Below are positions 10,664 through 22,925 of a stretch of 64,000 nt of DNA, one piece after another; within the stretch, counting starts at the first letter, position 1, and each line of letters starts with the position of its first letter. The stretch lies in the NCBI GenBank assembly GCA_902615435.1, contig CACMOZ010000003.1:1-64000 (forward strand), given 5' to 3'. The notes below the pieces were generated by a model, which saw nothing but the letters and a program-made list of their open reading frames with translations, did not search any database and had not been told where the DNA came from. Position numbers and translations under genes: made by a program. The DNA is from an uncultured Pelagibacteraceae bacterium (GTDB lineage: Bacteria; Pseudomonadota; Alphaproteobacteria; Pelagibacterales; Pelagibacteraceae).

Positions 10664-13216
10664 ATGAAAAAAAAGATTATTATCACCGGAGGACTTGGTT
10701 ATATAGGCACTGAGTTATGCAAAATTTATTCTGGTTACAGTTGGAATGATAATATCATAGTCATTGATAACAGATTTATCTCTGAGCGTGTTAATCAATT
10801 AAGAAACTGGAACATAGAATTTATTCAAGGAGATATTCTAGATAAAGAATTAATAAAAAAATATTGTCATGATGCTGATATTGTCCATCATCTAGCTGGA
10901 ATTACTAAAGTACCGAGAGTAAGAAGTGAGAGTAATAATGAAAATGATAATTTAATAAAACAAGTAGCTGAAGAAGGTACACAAAATATTCTAGATGTGA
11001 TCTCTGATCAATGTAAGATAATAATGCCTTCAACTCACGTTATTTATGAAGGTCTTGATACTATCAAAGAACAAATAAACGAAGAGGAGATGGCAAAACC
11101 TCTTCTTTCTTATGGCCAATCTAAATTTATTAATGAGAAACAACTTAAGCAGTCTGGAAAAAATTATATAATATTAAGGTTAGGTTCTGTTTATGGTTAC
11201 TCCACAGATACAGCAAGAATAGATATCATGGCTAATTTTTTTGCAAAAACCGCATCCCAAAATGGAACTTTAAAATTATTTGCGGGCGGAAGACAGATTA
11301 AAAGTTTAGTGCCTCTAGTAGACGTAGCAAGATGTTTTAAATTTATGGAAGAAAAAAAAAATATTGCTTTTCAAACTTTTAATTTAACAAAAGAAACTAA
11401 AACAGTGAGGCAAGTTGCTGAAATATGTAAAAAAATAAATCCTAAAATTACATTAAAAGAAACTAATGACGAAATTCCTAATCTAGGATTTTCTTTATCT
11501 AACAAAAAAATTTTAGCCACTGGTTTTAAGTTTTTGTACAACCTCGATAAATGTATGGAGGAGATGATTTTGAAATGGTCGAAACACAATTTAATTAAAG
11601 ATTTAGAGTTTGTTAAGGATGGTGAAAATGAATTCATCGATAATAGAGGAAAAATAAGCAATCATGAACTAACAGAACCTATAAATATGATTGGAGTAAT
11701 TGACTCAAAGAAAGGAACTATTCGGGCTAATCATTATCATCCTCAACAAGAGCAAAAATGTCTGTTCACCAAAGGTCAGATAATTGAAATTTTTCAAGAT
11801 ATAATAAATCCAAATGCACCTAAAATTACCCAAGTTGTGAACGAAGGTCAGTTGTCAATAATAAAACCAAATGTTGCTCATACTATGGTTTTTACAAAAG
11901 ACACAACTTTTTTAAATTTAGTGAGAGGTGAGAGAGAGCACAAAAATTATGGAATCACTCATACAATTAAACATGTATTTGTAGATGAAGAAGAAAAAAA
12001 TTTGTTATTAAAAACTTACAAATTTAATTGTAGATCATGTGGAAATCAAAAATTAAAAAGAGTGATTTCACTTGGCTATCAACCACTTGCAAATAATCTT
12101 TTAAAAAAAACTAATGAAAAGTGTGAACTTTATCCTTTAGAGGTAAATTTCTGTCAAAAATGCTTTAATTGCCAACTTTCTGTTGCTGTTGACCCAAAAA
12201 AGATGTTCTCAAATTATTTATATACCTCCTCGACATCAAAAGTGTTTAGGAATCATTTTGAAGAAGCTGCAAAAAAGTACGTTAAAGAGTTCAAACTAAA
12301 GAAAAATAAATCTTATATAATTGATATTGGAAGCAATGATGGAATTGCATTAAAACCTTTTTTAGATTTAGGTTTTAAAAAAATTCTTGGGATTGAACCT
12401 GCAGAAAATTTAGCAAAACTTGCAAATAAAAAAAAGATTAGAACTTTTAACGGTTTTTTAGATAAAAAAAATATTAAAAAGATCAAAAAAAATGCTGATT
12501 TAATTTTAGCTTCAAATGTTTTTGCACACTCAGATAAACTTAAAGAAATGGCAGAGTGTATGTTAAGCTTATTAAGTAAAAAAGGGACTATAATTATTGA
12601 GGTTCAATACTTAATGAACACTCTTAAAGATTTAACTTTCGACAATATATATCATGAACATTATAATTATTGGTCATTAACGTCTTTAGCAATCTTTTTT
12701 AATCAATTTGACGCTAAAATTTTTAGATCTGAAAAAGTCAATACTCATGGAGGATCTATTAGAGTCTATATCAAAAAAGATAAAAAAGTAAAAATTGAAC
12801 AAAGTGTTAAAAAAATGCTTAAAGAAGAAGAAACTTTTGGAATAAAAAAATATAAAACTTATCAAACATTTGCAGAAAAAGTATACAAAATTAAAGATAA
12901 CGTTTTAAGAAATATAAAAAAACTCAAAGATAACAAAAAATTAATTATAGGTTATGGAGCACCAGCAAAAGCAACTACTGCTTTAAATTTTTTTGGAATT
13001 ACTAAAGAAATAGATTTTATTGTTGAAGATAATAAATTGAAACATAATAAGTTTATCCCAGGAGTGAAAATACCTATTAAAAGCAAATCACAGATTAAAG
13101 ACAAAAAAAATACACTTTTAGTTTTAGCTTGGAATTTTTATAATGATATTAAAAAAAATAATATGAATTTATCCGATGATTTTGTAAACATAAAAGAGTT
13201 AGAGTCTAATAACTAG
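10664..13216 (+). CDS. Multidomain sugar-modifying protein: N-terminal NAD-dependent epimerase/dehydratase (SDR), middle cupin (WxcM/sugar isomerase-like), C-terminal zinc-finger SAM-dependent C-methyltransferase
   Basis: 850 aa continuous ORF. SDR: TGGLGYIGTEL and YGQSK. Cupin: about aa 309-450, NHYHPQQEQ...PNVAHTM. Methyltransferase: about aa 451-850, CRSCGN..CQKCFNC, IDIGSNDGIALKPF, YHEHYNYWS, NTHGGSIRVY, YGAPAKATT. Confidence 0.88.
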   Translation: MKKKIIITGGLGYIGTELCKIYSGYSWNDNIIVIDNRFISERVNQLRNWNIEFIQGDILDKELIKKYCHDADIVHHLAGITKVPRVRSESNNENDNLIKQVAEEGTQNILDVISDQCKIIMPSTHVIYEGLDTIKEQINEEEMAKPLLSYGQSKFINEKQLKQSGKNYIILRLGSVYGYSTDTARIDIMANFFAKTASQNGTLKLFAGGRQIKSLVPLVDVARCFKFMEEKKNIAFQTFNLTKETKTVRQVAEICKKINPKITLKETNDEIPNLGFSLSNKKILATGFKFLYNLDKCMEEMILKWSKHNLIKDLEFVKDGENEFIDNRGKISNHELTEPINMIGVIDSKKGTIRANHYHPQQEQKCLFTKGQIIEIFQDIINPNAPKITQVVNEGQLSIIKPNVAHTMVFTKDTTFLNLVRGEREHKNYGITHTIKHVFVDEEEKNLLLKTYKFNCRSCGNQKLKRVISLGYQPLANNLLKKTNEKCELYPLEVNFCQKCFNCQLSVAVDPKKMFSNYLYTSSTSKVFRNHFEEAAKKYVKEFKLKKNKSYIIDIGSNDGIALKPFLDLGFKKILGIEPAENLAKLANKKKIRTFNGFLDKKNIKKIKKNADLILASNVFAHSDKLKEMAECMLSLLSKKGTIIIEVQYLMNTLKDLTFDNIYHEHYNYWSLTSLAIFFNQFDAKIFRSEKVNTHGGSIRVYIKKDKKVKIEQSVKKMLKEEETFGIKKYKTYQTFAEKVYKIKDNVLRNIKKLKDNKKLIIGYGAPAKATTALNFFGITKEIDFIVEDNKLKHNKFIPGVKIPIKSKSQIKDKKNTLLVLAWNFYNDIKKNNMNLSDDFVNIKELESNN

Positions 13217-13730
13217 AAATAAGATTTTTCCAAATTTCAAAAATATTTCTTATACTTTCAAAAAAGTAATTTATATAAAATTCGGTGAATGGTAATTTTT
13301 GAACCACGAAATCTTGAAAAAAATATAGTCCTCTTGAGAGAACAATAATCAATACTACTAACAGCAGTAATGAACTATAAAATCCTAGTGAGACTTTTTC
13401 ATTAGACGAAGTTTTCTTAATCTCTTCATTACCAAGTTTTATACCATGTTTTTTCGCTAAGTATTCTGGAGAGTACAAATCTATTTCTCTTCGTTTTCTA
13501 ACAGAAGTTTTTTTTACTTTTTTTACCTTTTGCCTTTTTGGCTGAACTTGCTTAGGTTCTGAAGCTATATTTTTTATGTTACTAATTGGCTCAGTATTAT
13601 TAATTTCATTTACAGGAAATTGTTTCCATTTCAGTCCACAAGAACCACACTGAACCATTCGTCCAGCCGCAGGTATAGAATTATCTGGGAGAGAAAATTT
13701 TTTTAGACCACAATTGCAAGTTATAATCAT
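13206..13730 (-). CDS. Zinc-ribbon (MJ0042-type) N-terminal, single-TM protein
   Basis: 174 aa; MIITCNCGLKKFSLPDNSIPAAGRMVQCGSCGLKW zinc ribbon and one C-terminal hydrophobic segment. Confidence 0.8.
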   Translation of the reverse strand: MIITCNCGLKKFSLPDNSIPAAGRMVQCGSCGLKWKQFPVNEINNTEPISNIKNIASEPKQVQPKRQKVKKVKKTSVRKRREIDLYSPEYLAKKHGIKLGNEEIKKTSSNEKVSLGFYSSLLLLVVLIIVLSRGLYFFQDFVVQKLPFTEFYINYFFESIRNIFEIWKNLISSY

Positions 13731-13829
13731 AATTTTACAATAATACTGATATTTATCGAAATTACATCAGCATTTAAATACTTTTTTACTTTATAAAGTT
13801 TTTATTGTATATCTCGATTTTATTTAATA

Positions 13830-13905
13830 GGGCGGTTAGCTCAGTTGGTAGAGCATCTCGTTTACACCGAGAGGGTCATAGGTTCGAGTCCTTTACCGCC
13901 CACCA
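13830..13905 (+). tRNA. tRNA-Val (anticodon TAC), CCA encoded
   Basis: Acceptor gggcggt/accgccc, anticodon loop tttacac, GGTTCGAGTC T-arm, terminal acca. Confidence 0.96.
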
Positions 13906-13922
13906 TTAAATGCTTGAACTGT

Positions 13923-13999
13923 GGGGGTGTAGCTCAGTTGGTTAGAGCGCCTGCCTGTCACGCAGGAGGTCGCGGGTTCGAGTCCCGTCACTCCCGCCA
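13923..13999 (+). tRNA. tRNA-Asp (anticodon GTC), CCA encoded
   Basis: Acceptor gggggtg/cactccc, anticodon loop ctgtcac, GGGTTCGAGTCCC T-arm, terminal gcca. Confidence 0.96.
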
Positions 14000-14104
14000 C
14001 TAGTTGATAATCATTTTCATCTAAAAAGTTGAAAACAAACATTAATCCATCAACAAAAATGCTTCCTTCTGTCCTGTACTCTTAAGATTAAAATGTTATA
14101 AATA

Positions 14105-14153
14105 AATACCATTAATATAAGAATCCTCAAACTACGGTATTGAGGTAGGTATT
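14105..14153 (+). promoter_or_regulatory. Candidate structured leader upstream of nuoA
   Basis: Perfect cctcaa(14125-14130)/ttgagg(14140-14145) hairpin; aatacc(14105-14110) can pair with either ggtatt copy (14136-14141 or 14148-14153). Confidence 0.35.
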
Positions 14154-14161
14154 AATAAAAC

Positions 14162-14530
14162 ATGATTTACAATTTTTTATCTGAATATTTATCAATAATA
14201 ATATTTTTATTTATTGCTTTATTTTTAAGCATAGGATTTATTATTGCAAACTTTTTAGCATCACCATCAAATCCAGATCCAGAAAAACTATCGGCTTATG
14301 AGTGTGGTTTTGATGCATTCGACGACTCAAGAATGGAATTTGATGTAAGATTTTACTTAGTTGCGATTCTTTTTATAATTTTTGATTTGGAAATAGCCTT
14401 TCTCTTTCCTTGGGCAATTTCTTTAGGCGGAATAGGTGTCACTGGTTTTTGGTCTATGATGTTTTTTTTAGGAGTATTAACAATAGGTTTTATCTATGAA
14501 TGGAAAAAAGGAGCATTAGAATGGGAATAA
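14162..14530 (+). CDS. nuoA: NADH-quinone oxidoreductase subunit A
   Basis: [39 protein letters not shown] signature. Confidence 0.98.
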   Translation: MIYNFLSEYLSIIIFLFIALFLSIGFIIANFLASPSNPDPEKLSAYECGFDAFDDSRMEFDVRFYLVAILFIIFDLEIAFLFPWAISLGGIGVTGFWSMMFFLGVLTIGFIYEWKKGALEWE

Positions 14531-15057
14531 ATTTTGAAAGTTTTTCGAAAAAGGAAAAAGAGATACCTGAGGAATTTAAAGATCTAGCAAAAAATTTTGC
14601 CGAGAAAGGTTTTATAACCACATCCTCTGAAAATTTAATTAATTGGGCTAGAACAGGCTCATTGCATTGGATGACTTTTGGTCTTGCTTGTTGTGCAGTT
14701 GAGATGATGCAAACTTCAATGCCAAGATATGATCTTGAAAGATTTGGTGCTGCACCTAGAGCATCACCAAGACAATCAGATGTTATGATCGTTGCAGGTA
14801 CATTAACAAATAAAATGGCACCAGCACTAAGAAAAGTTTATGACCAAATGCCCGAACCAAGATACGTAGTTTCAATGGGCAGTTGTGCTAATGGAGGAGG
14901 TTACTATCATTATTCTTATTCAGTTGTGAGAGGATGTGATAAGATAGTCCCAGTAGATATTTATATTCCTGGTTGCCCACCATCTGCCGAAGCATTGTTA
15001 TACGGAATTTTACAACTTCAAAAAAAAATTAGAAGAGAAGGCTCAATTAAAAGATAA
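14524..15057 (+). CDS. nuoB: NADH-quinone oxidoreductase subunit B
   Basis: [10 protein letters not shown] and [25 protein letters not shown]. Internal ATG at 14524 preferred over the ORF start at 14500. Confidence 0.98.
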   Translation, partial: GINFESFSKKEKEIPEEFKDLAKNFAEKGFITTSSENLINWARTGSLHWMTFGLACCAVEMMQTSMPRYDLERFGAAPRASPRQSDVMIVAGTLTNKMAPALRKVYDQMPEPRYVVSMGSCANGGGYYHYSYSVVRGCDKIVPVDIYIPGCPPSAEALLYGILQLQKKIRREGSIKR

Positions 15058-15059
15058 AA

Positions 15060-15674
15060 ATGATAACAAAATTACAAAAACTTGAAAAATTAATTAATGC
15101 AGAACTTTCAAGTAAAATTCTAAATTCTTCAATAAATTACGATGAACTTTTGATCGAAATTAAAGATATTAATTTAGTTGATGTTGTACAATTCTTAAAA
15201 CTTAACAAAAATTGTAAATTTAAACAATTAATCGATATTGCAGGAGTGGACTATCCAGAAAATGAGAGAAGATTTGAATTAGTCTATCTTTTTTTATCTC
15301 ATGAGCTCAATATAAGAATTAAAGTCTTAATCAAATTTCAAGTCGAACAAACCATAAATTCAATTACTAAAATATTTCCTTCAGCAAATTGGATGGAAAG
15401 AGAAGTTTTTGATATGTATGGTGTGAAATTTAAAAATCATCCAGATCTAAGAAGAATTTTGACTGACTACGGTTTTAAAGGACATCCTTTAAGAAAAGAT
15501 TTTCCATTAACTGGTTTCAATGAAGTTAGGTATAGCGAAAAAGAAAAAAAAGTAATTTATGAACCAGTAAAATTAGAACAAAATTATAGAAATTTTGATT
15601 TTGAAAGTCCATGGGAAGGTACGACTTATATTAAAGAGGTAAAAAAATTAGATAAAGATGGTAAAAAAAACTAA
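15060..15674 (+). CDS. nuoC: NADH-quinone oxidoreductase subunit C
   Basis: [42 protein letters not shown] signature. Confidence 0.97.
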   Translation: MITKLQKLEKLINAELSSKILNSSINYDELLIEIKDINLVDVVQFLKLNKNCKFKQLIDIAGVDYPENERRFELVYLFLSHELNIRIKVLIKFQVEQTINSITKIFPSANWMEREVFDMYGVKFKNHPDLRRILTDYGFKGHPLRKDFPLTGFNEVRYSEKEKKVIYEPVKLEQNYRNFDFESPWEGTTYIKEVKKLDKDGKKN

Positions 15675-16833
15675 ATCTCTTAGCTTAAACTTTGGACCTC
15701 AGCATCCCGCTGCTCACGGAGTGTTAAGACTTATACTTGAATTAGATGGTGAAGTTGTTGAAAAAGCAGATCCACATATAGGTTTACTTCATAGAGGGAC
15801 TGAAAAACTAATTGAGCAAAAAACTTACACTCAAGCCTTACCGTATTTTGATAGATTAGATTATGTTGCGCCGATGAATCAAGAGCATGCTTTTGCTTTA
15901 GCTGCTGAAAAATTACTTAATGTGGAAGTTCCAATAAGAGCTAAATTTATAAGAGTAATATTTTGTGAAATAGGAAGAATTTTAAGCCATATATTAAATG
16001 TTACAACTCAGGCATTAGATGTAGGTGCACTTACACCTTCTTTATGGGGCTTCGAGGAAAGAGAAACTCTGATGACTTTTTATGAAAGAGCTTCTGGTTC
16101 AAGATTACATGCAAATTATTTTAGAACTGGAGGTGTTCATAAAGATATTCCATCGAAATTAGTTGAGGATATAGAAAAATTTTGCAAATCATTTCCCAAA
16201 ATAATTGATGATCTAGAGGGATTGCTTACAGATAATCGTATTTTTAAACAGCGTAATGTTGAAATAGGAGTTGTTTCAAAACAAGAGGCATTAGATCATA
16301 GTTTTTCTGGCGTCATGCTTAGAGGCTCAGGAATTCCCTGGGACTTAAGAAGATCTCAACCATATGAAATATATAAAGATTTAGACTTTAAAATTCCTAT
16401 CGGAAAGAATGGTGATTGTTATGATAGGTATCTTTGTAGAATAGAAGAGATGAGAGAAAGTGTAAAAATTATATTACAATGCATTGAAAGATTACCGAAA
16501 GGCCCAGTTATATCTATAGATAATAAAATCTCACCTCCAAATAGGGATGATATTAAACAATCAATGGAGGCATTAATTCACCACTTTAAATTATTTACAG
16601 AGGGGTACAGAGTTCCCAAAGGAGATGTTTATACAGCAGTAGAGGCACCTAAAGGCGAGTTTGGTGTTTATCTAATCTCTGATGGAAGCAATAAACCATA
16701 TAGATGTAAAATAAGAGCGCCAGGATTTTCTCATCTACAAGCAATGGATTATCTAATTCGTGGCCATATGTTAGCTGATGTGCCTGCCGTCCTAGGTTCA
16801 TTAGATATTGTTTTTGGAGAGGTTGATAGATGA
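15658..16833 (+). CDS. nuoD: NADH-quinone oxidoreductase subunit D
   Basis: [28 protein letters not shown]. Confidence 0.98.
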   Translation: MVKKTKSLSLNFGPQHPAAHGVLRLILELDGEVVEKADPHIGLLHRGTEKLIEQKTYTQALPYFDRLDYVAPMNQEHAFALAAEKLLNVEVPIRAKFIRVIFCEIGRILSHILNVTTQALDVGALTPSLWGFEERETLMTFYERASGSRLHANYFRTGGVHKDIPSKLVEDIEKFCKSFPKIIDDLEGLLTDNRIFKQRNVEIGVVSKQEALDHSFSGVMLRGSGIPWDLRRSQPYEIYKDLDFKIPIGKNGDCYDRYLCRIEEMRESVKIILQCIERLPKGPVISIDNKISPPNRDDIKQSMEALIHHFKLFTEGYRVPKGDVYTAVEAPKGEFGVYLISDGSNKPYRCKIRAPGFSHLQAMDYLIRGHMLADVPAVLGSLDIVFGEVDR

Positions 16834-17435
16834 GTGTAAAAAAAATTCATGATAATCAACCAAAAGAATTTAAATTTTCGGATGAAAATTTAAAAAAAGT
16901 TGATCAAATTTTAAAAAAATATCCTGAAAAAAATAAAAAAAGTGCTGTGATGCCCTTACTTTATTTAGCTCAGAGACAAAATGATAATTGGATACCCTTA
17001 GCAGCAATGAAATATATAGCTAACTATCTAGCTATGCCTTACATATCAGTATATGAAGTTGCCACTTTTTATACAATGTATAACCTTGCGCCAGTAGGGA
17101 AACATTTTATACAGGTATGTACAACAACACCTTGTCTGCTTAGAGGTGCTGATAAAATAGTTAAATTGTGCAAAGAAAATATTTCTCCTAATGAAAACGA
17201 AATTTCAAAAAAAGGTAACTGTTCATGGATGGAAGTGGAGTGTCTTGGAGCGTGTGTCAGTGCCCCAATGTTACAAATAAATGATGATTACTATGAAGAC
17301 TTAGATGAGAAAAGCACAAAAGAAATACTTATTTCTTTGATAAACGACAAACCTTTAAAACCTGGTTCATATCGTGGAAGAAAAAATACTTCTCCAGAAA
17401 AAAATTTAATTATTAACGGAGAAAAACATGCTTAA
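16830..17435 (+). CDS. nuoE: NADH-quinone oxidoreductase subunit E
   Basis: Thioredoxin-like 2Fe-2[17 protein letters not shown]. Confidence 0.97.
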   Translation: MSVKKIHDNQPKEFKFSDENLKKVDQILKKYPEKNKKSAVMPLLYLAQRQNDNWIPLAAMKYIANYLAMPYISVYEVATFYTMYNLAPVGKHFIQVCTTTPCLLRGADKIVKLCKENISPNENEISKKGNCSWMEVECLGACVSAPMLQINDDYYEDLDEKSTKEILISLINDKPLKPGSYRGRKNTSPEKNLIINGEKHA

Positions 17436-18759
17436 AAAAGAAAATAGAATATTTAAAAATCTTTATAATGAATTAGGTTGGGATATTGAAAATTCATTAA
17501 AGCGTGATGATTGGAAAGATACTAAAGATTTAATTAATAAAGGCCGTGAATGGATAATAAATGAAGTAAAAACTTCTGAACTAAGAGGGAGAGGTGGAGC
17601 AGGTTTCTCTACTGGTTTAAAATGGTCATTTGCTCCAAAAGAAGTTGGTTCACGACCACACTATTTAGTAATTAACGCAGATGAATCAGAACCTGGAACA
17701 TGTAAAGATAGAGATATTTTAAGATTTGAGCCTCAAAAATTAATCGAAGGTTGTTTAATTGCAGGTTACACAGTTAATGCTCATGTATGTTATATATATA
17801 TAAGAGGAGAGTATCTAAACGAAGGTAAACGATTACAAGAAGCAATTGATCAAGCATATGCTAAAAATTTCTTAGGAAAAAATGCTTGTGGTTCTGGATG
17901 GGATTTTGACATTCATATTCATTATGGTGCAGGAGCATATATTTGTGGGGAAGAAACTGCTTTGTTGGAAAGTATTGAAGGTAATAAAGGTCAACCAAGG
18001 TTAAAACCGCCTTTTCCAGCATTGGTTGGTTTGTATGGGTGCCCTACAATAGTTAATAATGTAGAAACTGTGGCTGTTGTACCTACAATTTTAAGAAGAG
18101 GTGGAAAGTGGTTTGCTTCAATTGGTAGACCAAAAAATACTGGAACTAAAATATTTTGTATTTCGGGAAACGTAAATGCTCCATGTAATGTCGAGGAGGA
18201 AATGGGGATTCCTCTAAAAGATTTAATAGAAAAACATGCTGGAGGAGTAGTTGGAGGTTGGGATAATCTTCAAGCAGTTATACCAGGTGGTTCATCTATG
18301 CCTTTATTACCAAAAAAAGTTTGCGATACGTTAACAATGGATTTTGACTCCTTGATTGAGAATAAAAGTGGATTAGGTACTGCAGGTGTAGTGGTTATTA
18401 ATAAAGACCAGGATATTGTTGAGTGCATGGCTAGAATTGCTAGGTTTTATAAACACGAGAGTTGTGGTCAATGTACTCCATGTAGAGAGGGATCAGGTTG
18501 GATGTGGAGAATTTTAGATAGAGTAGTTAAAAGAAAAGCAACTTTCAGTGACATAGATTTACTATCTGACGTAACTAAACAAATTGAAGGGCATACTATT
18601 TGTGCTTTTGGTGAAGGATCAGCTTGGCCAGTTCAGGGTTTGTTAAGACATTTTAGGAAAGAAGTGGAAAGCCGTTGTCGAGAAGAGCCTTTAATTAAGA
18701 AAAAATTGAATAATCCTTATTTAGTTGATCAACATTTATTGGAGAATAAAAATGCCTAA
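17428..18759 (+). CDS. nuoF: NADH-quinone oxidoreductase subunit F
   Basis: [27 protein letters not shown]. Confidence 0.98.
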   Translation: MLKKENRIFKNLYNELGWDIENSLKRDDWKDTKDLINKGREWIINEVKTSELRGRGGAGFSTGLKWSFAPKEVGSRPHYLVINADESEPGTCKDRDILRFEPQKLIEGCLIAGYTVNAHVCYIYIRGEYLNEGKRLQEAIDQAYAKNFLGKNACGSGWDFDIHIHYGAGAYICGEETALLESIEGNKGQPRLKPPFPALVGLYGCPTIVNNVETVAVVPTILRRGGKWFASIGRPKNTGTKIFCISGNVNAPCNVEEEMGIPLKDLIEKHAGGVVGGWDNLQAVIPGGSSMPLLPKKVCDTLTMDFDSLIENKSGLGTAGVVVINKDQDIVECMARIARFYKHESCGQCTPCREGSGWMWRILDRVVKRKATFSDIDLLSDVTKQIEGHTICAFGEGSAWPVQGLLRHFRKEVESRCREEPLIKKKLNNPYLVDQHLLENKNA

Positions 18760-20806
18760 GATAACAATAAATGGAAAAGAGATTGAGTTTGAAAAAGGAA
18801 TGACAGTCCTACAAGCATGTGAGTTAGCGGACGTAGAAATTCCAAGATTTTGTTATCACGAAAAACTTTCAATAGCAGGAAATTGTAGAATGTGTTTAGT
18901 TGAAATGGAGAAGTCACCTAAGCCAATCGCATCATGCGCGATGCCAGCTACAGAGGGAATGAATATAAAAACAAATACTACTTTAGTCGAAAAAGCTAGA
19001 AAAGGTGTAATGGAATTTTTATTAGCTAATCATCCGCTAGATTGTCCAGTGTGCGATCAAGGTGGAGAGTGTGATTTACAGGACCAATCACTTTATTACG
19101 GAGTTGATAAATCAAGATTTGTCGAAAATAAAAGATATGTAAACGAAAAATATATGGGACCATTGATTAAGACCCAAATGACAAGATGCATTCATTGCAC
19201 AAGATGTGTGAGATTTGCAACAGAGGTAGCTGGAGTTCCAGAAATAGGAGCTATTGGTAGAGGTGAAAATATGGAAATCACGACTTACTTAGAAAAATCC
19301 ATGGAGTCAGAGTTGTCTGCTAATGTTATTGATTTGTGTCCTGTAGGAGCGCTAACATCTAAACCTTATGCTTTTGAGGCAAGACCATGGGAGCTTAAAA
19401 AAACAGAAAGTATAGATGTGATGGATGCTGTAGGTTCAAACATAAGAGTTGATACTTACAATTGGGAAGTAAAAAGAATTTTACCAAGATTAAATAATGA
19501 AATTAATGAGGAGTGGATATCTGACAAAACAAGATACTCTTGTGACGGTTTATTAAAACAAAGACTAGATGTTCCGTACATTAAAAAAAATAATAAATTA
19601 CAAAAATCTACTTGGGACGAAGCTATAAATGTTTTAGTTGATAAAATTAATTCAGTAAAATCAAATGAAATAGCTGGCCATATTGGTGATATGATCAATA
19701 TGGAAAACGCTCTGAGCTTTAAAAAATTCTTTAAAATACTCAATAGTGAAAATTTAGAGTTCAGAGAAAAAAACTATTACATTAACCAAGATGAAAAAAT
19801 GAACTATATTTTTAATTCTTCAATAGAAGGCATTGAGGATGCAGATTTAATTTTACTAGTTGGAACAAACCCTAGACATGAAGCATCAATTTTAAACGCC
19901 AGAATAAGAAAAACGTTTGTACAAAAAAAAATCCCAATTTTTTCAATAGGCAATCCTGGTGATTTAACTTACAAATATGAAATAATTAGCGATAATACTG
20001 AAGATATTAAAAAAATTGTAAATGAGGAACACGACTTTTCTAAAATACTTTTATCAGCAAAAAAACCAATAATCATTATTGGAGAGTCAGCTCTAGAGCT
20101 TAAAAGTGGAGGATATATATTTGAAGAATTTAAAAAATTTCTAATAAAAAATAATTTAATTAATGAAAATTGGAATGGATTAAATATACTTGTACAAAAT
20201 GCATCAACAGTAGGTCTTTTAGATTTAAAAATTTTACAAGGTAAAAATGCAAAATCCTCATCTTTTTTTGATGATTTAAAAAATAAAAAATTCAAACTTT
20301 TATATTTATTAGGTTCTGATAATTTAGAATTCCAAAAAAATGATGAATTTATTGTTTATCAAGGAAGCCATGGAGATAGAGGGGCAGAGATTGCAGATTT
20401 AATTTTACCTAGCGCAACATATACAGAGCAAAATGGTTTGTATGAAAATCTTGAAGGCAGAATACAAGAAGGTAAAAAAGCATCATATCCCATTGGTGAA
20501 GCTTTAGAAGATTGGAAAATTTTCAATCGAGTAATTAAAAAATTAGGTTTTAAAGATAAGATAGTTAACTTTGATGAGCTAAGAAAAGAAGTTTTAGGAA
20601 CTGTTCCAAATTTTTCAGAGATAAACGAACTACCAAAAAAATCACTTATCAAATCAAATAATATTGAAAAAAATTTTTATAGCGAGAAGATTTTTGTAAG
20701 GGAACTTGATTACTACTATACAAACTCTATTTCGCGTTCTTCAAAAACAATGAGTGAGTGTCGTCAAATTCGTCAAAAAATTAAAAAAGATGGAACAAAT
20801 AATTAA
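18752..20806 (+). CDS. nuoG: NADH-quinone oxidoreductase subunit G
   Basis: N-terminal 2Fe-2S/4Fe-4S ligands [40 protein letters not shown] start at 18752 preferred over 18725. Confidence 0.97.
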   Translation: MPKITINGKEIEFEKGMTVLQACELADVEIPRFCYHEKLSIAGNCRMCLVEMEKSPKPIASCAMPATEGMNIKTNTTLVEKARKGVMEFLLANHPLDCPVCDQGGECDLQDQSLYYGVDKSRFVENKRYVNEKYMGPLIKTQMTRCIHCTRCVRFATEVAGVPEIGAIGRGENMEITTYLEKSMESELSANVIDLCPVGALTSKPYAFEARPWELKKTESIDVMDAVGSNIRVDTYNWEVKRILPRLNNEINEEWISDKTRYSCDGLLKQRLDVPYIKKNNKLQKSTWDEAINVLVDKINSVKSNEIAGHIGDMINMENALSFKKFFKILNSENLEFREKNYYINQDEKMNYIFNSSIEGIEDADLILLVGTNPRHEASILNARIRKTFVQKKIPIFSIGNPGDLTYKYEIISDNTEDIKKIVNEEHDFSKILLSAKKPIIIIGESALELKSGGYIFEEFKKFLIKNNLINENWNGLNILVQNASTVGLLDLKILQGKNAKSSSFFDDLKNKKFKLLYLLGSDNLEFQKNDEFIVYQGSHGDRGAEIADLILPSATYTEQNGLYENLEGRIQEGKKASYPIGEALEDWKIFNRVIKKLGFKDKIVNFDELRKEVLGTVPNFSEINELPKKSLIKSNNIEKNFYSEKIFVRELDYYYTNSISRSSKTMSECRQIRQKIKKDGTNN

Positions 20807-21813
20807 TGATGGAGTACTTACAAATTTTAGGTAACGAAGTTTATAAAATTTTATTTTTATTAGTGCCAATACTAGTTTCAGTAGCTATGATTGTTTGGTT
20901 AGATAGAAGGGTGTGGGGTTTAGTACAAAAAAGAAAAGGACCAAATGTTGTTGGCCCGTTTGGTTTGCTACAAACATTAGCTGATGCATTAAAATATATT
21001 TTTAAAGAAATAATTATTCCAGCTAGTGCCAATAAGGTGGTATTTATTCTTGCTCCCATTGTAACTATGACTTTAGCTTTAGTTGCTTGGGCAGTTATTC
21101 CAATGAGCGAAGAATTAGTATTGTCTGATATAAATGTTGGCGTATTATATTTATTTGCTGTTTCCTCTTTAGGCGTTTATGGCATTATAATGGGTGGATG
21201 GGCGTCAAATTCCAAATATCCATTTTTAGGAGCTATTAGGTCTGCAGCTCAAATGGTTTCCTATGAAGTTTCTATCGGAATAATAATTATTAATGTATTA
21301 TTGTGCGTTGGATCATTAAACTTGAAAGACATTGTCTTAGCACAACAAGAACTATGGTACGTAATACCTCTTTTTCCAATGTTTGTGATTTTTTTTATAT
21401 CTGCATTAGCAGAGACTAATAGACCTCCTTTTGATTTACCCGAAGCCGAAGCTGAGCTAGTAGCTGGATATCAAACCGAATATTCTGGAATGATGTATGC
21501 TATGTTTTGGCTTGGTGAATATGCAAATATTCTTTTAATGTGTGCAATGGGCTCAATCCTTTTCTTAGGTGGTTGGTTGCCAATAATTGATATTTATCCA
21601 ATTAACATAATACCAGCTCCGGTCTGGATGATTTTAAAGATACTATTCTTATTTTTCTTATTTGCTTTAATAAAAGCAATAGTACCAAGATACAGATATG
21701 ATCAATTGATGAGACTAGGATGGAAAATATTTCTTCCATTTTCTTTAGTATATTTAGTGTTAACTGCAAGTTTTTTATTTTATTTTGATAAATTACCAAA
21801 AGGAAACTTTTAA
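20806..21813 (+). CDS. nuoH: NADH-quinone oxidoreductase subunit H
   Basis: [56 protein letters not shown]. Confidence 0.98.
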   Translation: MMEYLQILGNEVYKILFLLVPILVSVAMIVWLDRRVWGLVQKRKGPNVVGPFGLLQTLADALKYIFKEIIIPASANKVVFILAPIVTMTLALVAWAVIPMSEELVLSDINVGVLYLFAVSSLGVYGIIMGGWASNSKYPFLGAIRSAAQMVSYEVSIGIIIINVLLCVGSLNLKDIVLAQQELWYVIPLFPMFVIFFISALAETNRPPFDLPEAEAELVAGYQTEYSGMMYAMFWLGEYANILLMCAMGSILFLGGWLPIIDIYPINIIPAPVWMILKILFLFFLFALIKAIVPRYRYDQLMRLGWKIFLPFSLVYLVLTASFLFYFDKLPKGNF

Positions 21814-22298
21814 TGACTATTAGCAGAATTTTTAAAACTATTTTTTTAGTTGAGTTTATTAAAGGTTTATTGATGGCAATTAAAGAAATGTTTAAAAAAT
21901 CAAAAACTGTAAATTATCCGTTTGAAAAAGGTCCAATAAGCCCTCGCATGAGAGGAGAACATGCTTTAAGAAGATATCCAAATGGTGAGGAAAGATGTAT
22001 AGCTTGCAAACTTTGTGAAGCAGTTTGTCCTGCCCAAGCTATTACAATCGAGTCAGCTGAAAGAGCAGATGGTAGCAGAAAAACAACCAGGTATGATATA
22101 GATATGTTGAAATGTATTTATTGCGGTTTATGCCAAGAGTCCTGTCCTGTAGAGGCGATAGTTCAAGGACCAAATTTTGAATTTGCAACTGAAACAAGAG
22201 AAGAGCTTTATTACAATAAAGAGAAACTACTAGACAACGGCGACAGATGGGAGTCAGTCTTGGCTAAGAATATTAAGTTAGATAAACCATACAGATAA
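21813..22298 (+). CDS. nuoI: NADH-quinone oxidoreductase subunit I
   Basis: Two 4Fe-4S motifs [13 protein letters not shown] and [13 protein letters not shown]. Confidence 0.98.
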   Translation: MTISRIFKTIFLVEFIKGLLMAIKEMFKKSKTVNYPFEKGPISPRMRGEHALRRYPNGEERCIACKLCEAVCPAQAITIESAERADGSRKTTRYDIDMLKCIYCGLCQESCPVEAIVQGPNFEFATETREELYYNKEKLLDNGDRWESVLAKNIKLDKPYR

Positions 22299-22925
22299 AT
22301 GTTAGCTCATTCTGTTTTTTTTTATTTTTTTTCTATTATAGCTATTTTTTCATCTCTAATGGTAATCACATCAAGAAGCACAATTAATTCAGTATTTTTT
22401 TTAATCCTAGATTTTATATCAGTTGGATGTCTATTTATAATGGTTGGTGCTGAATTTTTAGGTATGATTATTTTAATCGTATATGTTGGAGCGGTTGCAG
22501 TTTTATTTTTATTTGTAGTGATGATGCTTAACGTAGCTGAGCAGAAACAATCTTGGTTTATTGGAAAAAAATCAACTCATATTCCAATAGGATTAATAGT
22601 GAGTGTTTTAATACTTTTAGAGTTATTAGTAGTAGTTGGTGGTTGGAAATATAAAAATGATTTAATGTCTAGCAGCACCTTAAATTTATCAGATATTTCA
22701 AATACACATCAGTTAGGTTTAGTTATGTATACTGATTATATTTTATACTTTCAATTAGCTGGGGTCATACTTTTATTATCAATGATTGGAGCTATACTTT
22801 TAACGTTTAGACAAAGAAAAGGAGTAAAAAAACAAAGTTATCTTAATCAAATTTCCAGAAATCCATCATCATCAATTGAGCTTAAAGATGTAGAGAGCTA
22901 TAAAGGGGTAAAAATTGATGATTGA
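22299..22925 (+). CDS. nuoJ: NADH-quinone oxidoreductase subunit J
   Basis: Membrane protein with [28 protein letters not shown]. Confidence 0.97.
   Translation: MLAHSVFFYFFSIIAIFSSLMVITSRSTINSVFFLILDFISVGCLFIMVGAEFLGMIILIVYVGAVAVLFLFVVMMLNVAEQKQSWFIGKKSTHIPIGLIVSVLILLELLVVVGGWKYKNDLMSSSTLNLSDISNTHQLGLVMYTDYILYFQLAGVILLLSMIGAILLTFRQRKGVKKQSYLNQISRNPSSSIELKDVESYKGVKIDD

Noticed and set aside
19456-20652. Three minus-strand ORFs (19456-19743, 19969-20295, 20359-20652) inside nuoG
   Set aside because: Shadow ORFs opposite a clear nuoG frame, low-complexity hydrophobic composition
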